A DNA stretch of 64,000 nucleotides from an uncultured Dehalococcoidia bacterium (GTDB lineage: Bacteria > Chloroflexota > Dehalococcoidia > Lucifugimonadales > GCA-2712585): the NCBI GenBank assembly GCA_951812825.1, contig OX638324.1:1983141-2047140 (forward strand), given 5' to 3'. Position numbers and translations under genes: made by a program. The first letter of the stretch is position 1; every line of letters begins with the position of its first letter. The notes beneath the pieces were generated by a model. It did no database searches. It had not been told where the DNA came from and saw nothing but the letters and a program-made list of their open reading frames with translations. Below, piece after piece: positions 58,477 to 64,000 of the stretch.

Positions 58477-59471
58477 GGGTAATCAGGCTTATGCGAGGCC
58501 GTGGAGGGGTTGGGATTGGAGGAGTTGAGAGGCGTGTTATGGAAGCCGGGAAGCACGTGGCGACCAAAGAGTTCCAACTGCTCCTGAGCCTCGTTTGCGG
58601 CGCACATGGGGCGGGCGACGAATTTGCTGGCGCCGGCGTTCACGTAGTCCTGTATGAGCTTGGCGACGGTTTCGGGTGGGCCCAGAGCGCAGTATTGGCG
58701 GAAGGGTACGTTGGGCCTTTGGGCGAAAACGTGCTCGCTGGCAACCTCGGCGGCTTTTTGGGTATCGGAGGTGATGTAGAAGCCCAACATGGTCCCGATA
58801 TGGTCTTCGTCTACCACGCGGTTGTTCGCCGCCGCGGTCTGGAAGATGAGCTTTCGGCCTTCGTTGACTTCGGCGGGGGTGGCTTGGGAAACGAGCCAGC
58901 CGTCGCCGAGCCGTCCGGTGCGCCGCTGGGCGGCCTTGCTTCTGCCGCCGATCCAGATGGGCGGCGAGGGTTCCTGGACGGGCTTGGGTACGATGGAAAC
59001 TTGGTTGAGGGTGAAGAAATTGCCGTGGTGAGTGACGCTTTCCTCCTCCCACAGGCGGCGGATTACGTGGATAGCTTCGTCGGCCCTTTTGCCCCGTCCG
59101 GCTTTGTCGACGCCGCAGGCCTCATATTCCACGGGATCTTCCTGGCCGAGGCCGACGGCGGGCAGGAGCCTTCCCTTGGAGAGGTAGTCGAGGGTGGCAA
59201 GCTCCTTGGCGAGGAGTACGGGGTTGCGGAGGGGTAGGGCAATGACGCTGGTGCCGAACTTGAGGGTGTCGGAGTAGGCGGCGATCATTGAGAGGGCGAC
59301 GACGGGTTCCAGGGGGAAGCGGCCTCCGACGACGCGATCGCTCAGCCAGATGGAGTCATAGCCGTGCTCTTCACCAAGGCAAACGAGGTTACGGAGGAGA
59401 TCATGACCGTCGGATTCCGGCGGGAAGGGACCGGGGGCGAAGCCGATTCTAACTTTCAGGTGATTTGACAT
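58473..59471 (-). CDS. LLM-class (luciferase-like, F420- or FMN-dependent) oxidoreductase
   Basis: A 332-residue TIM-barrel flavin/F420 enzyme. The N-terminus VRIGFAPGPFPP, the GYDSIWLSDR segment, GTSVIALPLRNPVLLAKELATLD (in pieces) and PPIWIGGRSKAAQRRTGRLGDGW match the LLM family, F420-dependent members in particular. I start at ATG 59471 (MSNHLKVRIG), the family-like beginning. An ATG at 59507 would leave only about eight bases after the likely transcription start set by TATACT (59527-59522). Such enzymes are abundant in SAR202 genomes. The substrate is unknown. Confidence 0.83.
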   Translation of the reverse strand: MSNHLKVRIGFAPGPFPPESDGHDLLRNLVCLGEEHGYDSIWLSDRVVGGRFPLEPVVALSMIAAYSDTLKFGTSVIALPLRNPVLLAKELATLDYLSKGRLLPAVGLGQEDPVEYEACGVDKAGRGKRADEAIHVIRRLWEEESVTHHGNFFTLNQVSIVPKPVQEPSPPIWIGGRSKAAQRRTGRLGDGWLVSQATPAEVNEGRKLIFQTAAANNRVVDEDHIGTMLGFYITSDTQKAAEVASEHVFAQRPNVPFRQYCALGPPETVAKLIQDYVNAGASKFVARPMCAANEAQEQLELFGRHVLPGFHNTPLNSSNPNPSTASHKPDYP

Positions 59472-59583
59472 AATTAGACCACAGTAGCCGGGGCGTTTTC
59501 CGGTCATTTTGGGGTGGCCTTAGTATAGCAGTGGGCAGGGAAAAGGGAAGGGATGGGGGTCGGGAGGGCAAGCCAGGCGGGGC

Positions 59584-62070
59584 TTAACCGGGTTTGAGGA
59601 AGAGAAGCCTGCGGAGGGCCAGCCGGACTAAGGGCCAACGGAGGACTCGCCAGGACCAGCGTAGATCGTCGTAGGCGTTTTGGTCGAGGCGTTTGTTTGG
59701 CCCGTAGGTGGTTCTTTCGTAGGCGGAGACCACAGCCTCGATGGGTCCGGAAAAACGAGGCACGCGGTCGGACAGTCTGGCGGCGTACTCGGTGGGGGTT
59801 TCGCCGTGGCTGCGGGGATGTCCTGCCAGTCCAGCGAGGAATGTGATGCCGGCGAAGGCGAAAACGGGGAGTCCCAGCCGGTTGGTGAGAAATCGCAGAT
59901 AGAGGTTGGCAGCGAGATAGACGAGGGCTACGAGGAGAAGGCCGAGGAGGGGCCACAGGACGTAGGGACGGAACAGTACGTCCAGGGGGCTGCTGCCCGC
60001 GGAGGGTGGGGTGTTGAGGTCGCGGGGGATGAAGTCGATGTCGTCCAGGCGGAAGTCATCGTCGCCGGCGGTGGGGTCGAGTTCTTCTTCGCAGAGGAAG
60101 ATGTCTCCGAAACATTCGTCGATCAGGCCAGCGTTGGCGGATCCTACGGCGGTGGACTGGAAGCCCAGGTTTTCCAGGCTGGGCTGGACGCCAGAGGGGG
60201 TGGGTTCGAACTCGACCCAGCCGTATTCGGGAAAGTAGACCTCGGGCCAGGCGTGGTAGTGCTTAGTCTGGACCGTCCAGGCATCTCGGTCTTTGTCCCA
60301 TTCACCGGGGGCGAACCCCACGACCAGGCGGGCGGGGATATCCAGGGAGCGGAGCATGGTAATCATGGAGGAGGCGAAGTAGCTGCAGAAGCCGACGCGC
60401 TGATTAGTGAGGAACCACTCCACAGCGTCGACGCCCGGGGGCGGCGGTACGATCTGCTCATCGTATTTGAGCACGTGAAGGTATTCCTGGATGCTCATGG
60501 CGACGTCGTAGACGTTGTCGTGGTCCTGGGCAAGCTGTTGGGCCAGGTCTCGGACGGGTTGGGGGAAGTTGGTAGGCAGTTGGAGGTAGCGGTCGGAAAT
60601 CCAGTTGGGGTAGACGATGCCTCCCTCGCCGAAGCCGCGGCTGGCGTCCCGAAGCTGGAGGGGGGTGGCGGTTGATACGGAACCGATGGAAGCGTAGCTT
60701 CGGGGCGGGTTTTGCCTGCGAGAAAACGTGAGGGCGGTGGTGGGGAAGCTTTCTGCGTCCAAGCGGTGAAGGACGAGGTTGTTTTCCTGAAGGGGCGTGT
60801 CTGCCCGGGGCGGGAAGGTGAAGGTGAGTTCGTCGTCCACCATGTTGAGCCGGAGGTCGGATAGGGTGGGGATAGAATTGTCGAGGATGCGTTCTCTCAA
60901 CGGGGCAATGTCGGGCGGGAGGTAGAAGGGGTCGGGTTCGTTCAGGTACAGGTTGAAGGCGGGTTGGGGGGAGAGTTCCCGGAGGCCGGACACGGTGGAG
61001 CGGACGGGGAGGCCGGCGGTGGCCACGTGGGTGTTGGAGGAGAAGATGCGGACTTCGGTGCGGAGCTCCTGCCGCGAGGCCTGGGTTGCAGGGGCGGGGA
61101 ATTTGGAGGGGATGTCCTCGGGAGTGCGGGGAGGGTCGGGAACGCTGATCCAGCCCTGGGGAGTGTAAGTTTCGTAGACGCGTACGCGCCACCGGTGGGC
61201 TTCCGGGGAGGAGACGCGCATGACGAGGGTGTCGCTCAGTTCCAGGGGACTTGTGAAGGGCAGGACGGGTTGGAGGTCGAACCGCAGCCAGTTCCTGCGG
61301 CTGGGGATGTTCTCGAATAGGCCGGAGCCGGATTCCAGAAGTTCGAGGACAGGCTCTTCCAGGGTAGTAACCTGGGCAGGTCGAACGGGGGTTGATGGGG
61401 AGGGAGTTGGCCAGGTGAAGGCCAAGGTCGCAAGGGAAAGCACCATGCCAGCAGCCACGGCGGCTGGGAGGAGAATCTTGCGACCGATTGCGGGCCGTCT
61501 TTGAAGGTGGAAGAATGCTACGGCGGGGGTGGAGGCGATGAAGAATAGGGGGAGGTGGAAGAAGTAGGTGTTGTGCAGGAATGCGAGGGCGATGACGACG
61601 AGGAGGAGGCCGGGGAGGGGAATGAGGATGGGCAACGCTGTTCGGGAAAGATGGAGGGCCAGGTGGGTCGTGAGCCAGGCGATGGTGAGGAAGAGTAGGC
61701 CGAAGACTGTGTGTGCGCCGCCATCGAGGAAGGGAAGGCCGAGGCTGAAGGTGACGACGGCTCCGGCGGCGAGGACAACCGTGTAGCCTATAGGGCGGCT
61801 CTTGCCGGCGACGAATCGTCCGACGGCGAGGGCGGCGAGGATGGGGACAATCAGCGGCGGGAGGCCGCGCACCCAGTTGGCGTTTTCGATGGTGCTGAAG
61901 GCGGCGTAGAGGGATAGGGCGAGGAGGACCAGTCCGAGGGTTTCCTTGGGGTTGGGGAGAGGTCTTTTTTCAGGGTGAGGATTCTCCACTGGCTGGGAAC
62001 GCCAGGAGGACGTAGGAGGCCCGTAGGGCAGGTTGAGGGATTGTGTCGGATTTGGCAGAGGGTTTTGCAT
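59584..62070 (-). CDS. TgpA-like transglutaminase-domain membrane protein
   Basis: An 828-residue protein. Five to six N-terminal helices, a long extracytoplasmic region, a transglutaminase core with Cys in GFCSYFAS (near residue 560), His in KHYHAW (near 604) and Asp/Glu-type residues in EYGWVEFEP, then one helix near 700 and a DUF4129-like C-terminal tail. It may form isopeptide cross-links or hydrolyse them outside the cell. It is the third gene of a moxR / DUF58 / transglutaminase run on the minus strand, starting six bases after the DUF58 stop. Confidence 0.87.
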   Translation of the reverse strand: MQNPLPNPTQSLNLPYGPPTSSWRSQPVENPHPEKRPLPNPKETLGLVLLALSLYAAFSTIENANWVRGLPPLIVPILAALAVGRFVAGKSRPIGYTVVLAAGAVVTFSLGLPFLDGGAHTVFGLLFLTIAWLTTHLALHLSRTALPILIPLPGLLLVVIALAFLHNTYFFHLPLFFIASTPAVAFFHLQRRPAIGRKILLPAAVAAGMVLSLATLAFTWPTPSPSTPVRPAQVTTLEEPVLELLESGSGLFENIPSRRNWLRFDLQPVLPFTSPLELSDTLVMRVSSPEAHRWRVRVYETYTPQGWISVPDPPRTPEDIPSKFPAPATQASRQELRTEVRIFSSNTHVATAGLPVRSTVSGLRELSPQPAFNLYLNEPDPFYLPPDIAPLRERILDNSIPTLSDLRLNMVDDELTFTFPPRADTPLQENNLVLHRLDAESFPTTALTFSRRQNPPRSYASIGSVSTATPLQLRDASRGFGEGGIVYPNWISDRYLQLPTNFPQPVRDLAQQLAQDHDNVYDVAMSIQEYLHVLKYDEQIVPPPPGVDAVEWFLTNQRVGFCSYFASSMITMLRSLDIPARLVVGFAPGEWDKDRDAWTVQTKHYHAWPEVYFPEYGWVEFEPTPSGVQPSLENLGFQSTAVGSANAGLIDECFGDIFLCEEELDPTAGDDDFRLDDIDFIPRDLNTPPSAGSSPLDVLFRPYVLWPLLGLLLVALVYLAANLYLRFLTNRLGLPVFAFAGITFLAGLAGHPRSHGETPTEYAARLSDRVPRFSGPIEAVVSAYERTTYGPNKRLDQNAYDDLRWSWRVLRWPLVRLALRRLLFLKPG

Positions 62071-62076
62071 TTTGGG

Positions 62077-63294
62077 CTAGTAGACGAGGCGGTCCATGAC
62101 GTTGGCGAGGGAGTGGGAGAGATGGTCGCCGCGTCGGATGACGTAGCCGTCGTAGGAGGTGGTTGCGGTGGTGGAGGTGAGGGAATCGCCGTTGGCCGAG
62201 ACGTGGAAACTGCCGGAATCTAGGAGGACGGGCAGGACGGTGACGCCGCGGCGGTACATGTGCTGAAAGGCGCCCGGGCTGCCGGGAATGGGGCCGGGGG
62301 CAATGACGACGGCAAGGCTGCCCTGGGGGAGTTCGCGACCCGCTTTGATGAGGAGATTGGAGAGGGAAACGTCGCCCTTGGCTTCAATTCGGGAGAGGGT
62401 GCCCAGAATTGTCCAGAGTTGGGAGGTGTCCCGCTGGGGAACGATGGAGTGGAGGGATTCCCCGTGGACCATGAGGCCGACGTTCTGGTGGGACTCGATG
62501 AGGCTGACGGCCAGGGAGGCGGCGATGGTTACGGCGTATTCTTCCGTGCTTTCGAGACCTTCGCCAATCTGTCGGGAGGCCTGGAGGTCAAGGATGAGCC
62601 AGACGGCGGTGTGGCCGCCGCTGTCGAACTCCTTGCTCATGAGACGATTGGTCCTGGCGGTGGTGGGCCAGTGGATGCGGTTGAGGCTGTCGCTGGGGCG
62701 GTATTCCCGTACGCGGGAGGCGGAGGCGCTGGCGCCCGGCATGAGACTGGCGCGGCCCACGTCGCCAAAAGCGGCGGCGCCCACGGAGAGTCCGGCGACC
62801 AGGGGAACCACTTGGGGGTAGACGGTGATAGTCTGCGGCTCCCCAACCAAGCGGCTAATGGTGGTCAAGCCAAAGGGGTCGGAAGCGGCTATTTCAGCGG
62901 CGCCGATGGTTTTGAGTCCACGCCGGTCCTGATGGGCCATGAGGGTATGTTGGGAAATGGACCTGGGCTTCAGATTCAGGGTGAGGTTATCTTCTCTGGT
63001 GGACAGGTCCAACATCCTTAGTCGCAGACCCAGGCGTGGAATACCCAGTTTCTCCCGTATGGTAACGCGCAGGTGCAAGGGGTGGCCCACCTGGGGCCGG
63101 GCGCTGAGGGTCTCCACGATGACTTCGAGGCCGCGGGTCTGAATCCAGGACCAGAGGTAGCTCAGGCCTGTCAGCAGCAAGCCGAAGTAGAGGAGGAAGT
63201 ACAGGGGCCGGTAAGCGGTGACGAGGGCCAGGGCAAGCAGAAGCACGGCTAGCGGTAGGACTATCGCCAACGTTAGAAGGGAGGGTCGGTTCAT
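62077..63294 (-). CDS. DUF58 domain protein
   Basis: A 405-residue protein. Two N-terminal helices (about 8-40) precede a beta-rich domain, and the DUF58 signature is VREYRPSDSLNRIHWPTTART with the W-x-x-T-A-R core, followed by a VWA-like fold (LILDLQAS). DUF58 proteins act with MoxR ATPases; together they are thought to help assemble or activate metal- or von Willebrand-type complexes at the membrane. It lies 53 bases downstream of the moxR end. Confidence 0.88.
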   Translation of the reverse strand: MNRPSLLTLAIVLPLAVLLLALALVTAYRPLYFLLYFGLLLTGLSYLWSWIQTRGLEVIVETLSARPQVGHPLHLRVTIREKLGIPRLGLRLRMLDLSTREDNLTLNLKPRSISQHTLMAHQDRRGLKTIGAAEIAASDPFGLTTISRLVGEPQTITVYPQVVPLVAGLSVGAAAFGDVGRASLMPGASASASRVREYRPSDSLNRIHWPTTARTNRLMSKEFDSGGHTAVWLILDLQASRQIGEGLESTEEYAVTIAASLAVSLIESHQNVGLMVHGESLHSIVPQRDTSQLWTILGTLSRIEAKGDVSLSNLLIKAGRELPQGSLAVVIAPGPIPGSPGAFQHMYRRGVTVLPVLLDSGSFHVSANGDSLTSTTATTSYDGYVIRRGDHLSHSLANVMDRLVY

Positions 63295-63347
63295 TCGAGG
63301 GCCAATGCTCGTAACTTTGGGGGCGGGTTGATAGTCGGGCTCAAGCT

Positions 63348-64000
63348 TCAGCCAGACTGGCTGCGAACGGTGGGGAAGGGGAATCGCTGCATCCGGCCGG
63401 CACGTTCCACCGGTGTGGATGCGAGGATTTTCTCGACAATCTGCTCTTCGGTGGCCTCGGCGCGGCCCTCGGCGGTGAGCACGAGGCGGTGGCTGAGGGC
63501 GGCGACGGCAACGGCTTTGACGTCGTCGGGGAGGGTGAAGTCGCGTCCATCCAGGAGGGCGTGGGCCTGGGCTAGCCCGACCAGACTCAGGGAGGCGCGG
63601 GGCGATGCGCCGAGATGAATGGCGGGGCTGTTGCGGGTGGCGTTCACCAGGTCCACCACGTAGTCGGTAACGAGGCGGTCTACGAAGACGGTTCGGGCGG
63701 CTTTCTGCGAGAGGACCATCTCTTCGAGGGTTACCACCCGGGTGAGGCTTTCGATGGGGTGGGCGGGCATCTGGCGCTCAATGATGTCCGCTTCCTCCTC
63801 GACGGTGGGGTAGCCCAGGCGGAGACGCAGAATGAAGCGGTCGAGTTCCGTTTCGGGCAGGGGGAAGGTTCCTCCGTGCTCTGCCGGGTTTCGGGTGGCC
63901 AGGAGGAGGAAGGGCTGGGGGACTTGCTGGGTCACGCCATCCACGGTGACCTGTCGCTCCTCCATAGCTTCCAGGAAGGCTGACTGGGTCCTGGGGGAGG
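63348..64000 (-). CDS. moxR: MoxR-family AAA+ ATPase, cut by the window edge
   Basis: The C-terminal 217 residues of a MoxR ATPase; the frame runs off the right edge. Reading from the edge: PRTQSAFLEAMEERQVTVDG (the MoxR segment after Walker B), then ATRNPAEHGGTFPLPETELDRF (sensor 1 and arginine-finger region, cited in parts), and the lid domain ending in PTVRSQSG. An ATG at 63965 lies inside the domain and is not the true start. MoxR works with DUF58 proteins as a chaperone-like ATPase. Confidence 0.9.
   Translation of the reverse strand, partial: SPRTQSAFLEAMEERQVTVDGVTQQVPQPFLLLATRNPAEHGGTFPLPETELDRFILRLRLGYPTVEEEADIIERQMPAHPIESLTRVVTLEEMVLSQKAARTVFVDRLVTDYVVDLVNATRNSPAIHLGASPRASLSLVGLAQAHALLDGRDFTLPDDVKAVAVAALSHRLVLTAEGRAEATEEQIVEKILASTPVERAGRMQRFPFPTVRSQSG

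Noticed and set aside
1-64000. tRNA, rRNA, transposase, integrase, attachment sites and replication origin
   Set aside because: I scanned intergenic regions for tRNA-like T-loop strings, rRNA blocks, transposase motifs and DnaA-box clusters and saw none that I could support.

Overview
The window is 64 kb of dense, G-rich bacterial chromosome. It holds about 50 protein genes and no rRNA, tRNA, CRISPR array or transposase that I could see. Several features point to a Chloroflexota (Dehalococcoidia / SAR202-like) or closely related genome: a seven-gene alternative complex III (ACIII) operon, three amidohydrolase-2 paralogs, a luciferase-like (LLM) oxidoreductase, a DUF3179 protein, SBP-type lipoproteins, Fhs and a TcuA-like flavoprotein. 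This taxonomic call is inference from gene content. The + strand is G-rich whichever strand is coding, so it is probably the leading strand. Many genes appear to start with TTG or GTG.

Layout. 0-4 kb: minus-strand hopanoid side-chain operon (prenyl synthase, hpnH, hpnG-like, hpnA-like) behind a TTGACA promoter. 4.4-6.9 kb: HdrD-like membrane Fe-S protein and a small membrane protein. 6.9-10.3 kb: DUF3179/beta-propeller lipoprotein, divergent from an amidohydrolase. 10.9-15.6 kb: FmdB-like zinc ribbon and a MacB/LolD-type ABC exporter. 15.9-26.8 kb: single metabolic genes (PaREP1-like, TcuA-like, MFS, two threonine-synthase-like enzymes, a broken SET gene, Ldh2, SDR, kinase, class III aminotransferase), separated by short hairpin repeats. 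27-31 kb: peptide-type SBP and a ThDP enzyme with reversed GC skew. 31-33 kb: CDF metal exporter facing a protein made of ten 15-residue His/Cys repeats. 33-41.6 kb: fhs, a Liv-type ABC transporter, panE-like and an unknown membrane protein. 41.6-44.1 kb: small ORF plus two amidohydrolases. 44.3-50.3 kb: cytochrome c maturation genes (ccmH, ccmF, ccmI-like, ccmG) with an unknown membrane protein and a dienelactone-hydrolase-like protein. 50.3-58.4 kb: ACIII genes and a small membrane protein. 58.5-64 kb: LLM oxidoreductase and a transglutaminase / DUF58 / MoxR cluster cut by the right edge.

How the parts fit. ActA (five CxxCH) and ActE (one CxxCH) need covalent heme, and the heme-attachment genes follow directly on the same strand. 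ACIII passes quinol electrons to periplasmic carriers; no terminal oxidase lies in the window. The hopanoid genes would build adenosylhopane and process its side chain. The CDF pump and the His/Cys repeat protein probably export and buffer the same transition metal.

The least familiar items are the His/Cys repeat protein at 32.3-32.8 kb, the small membrane gene ahead of actA, a 30-base palindromic motif present twice, and several families of short hairpin repeats that in places supply the ends of coding sequences.
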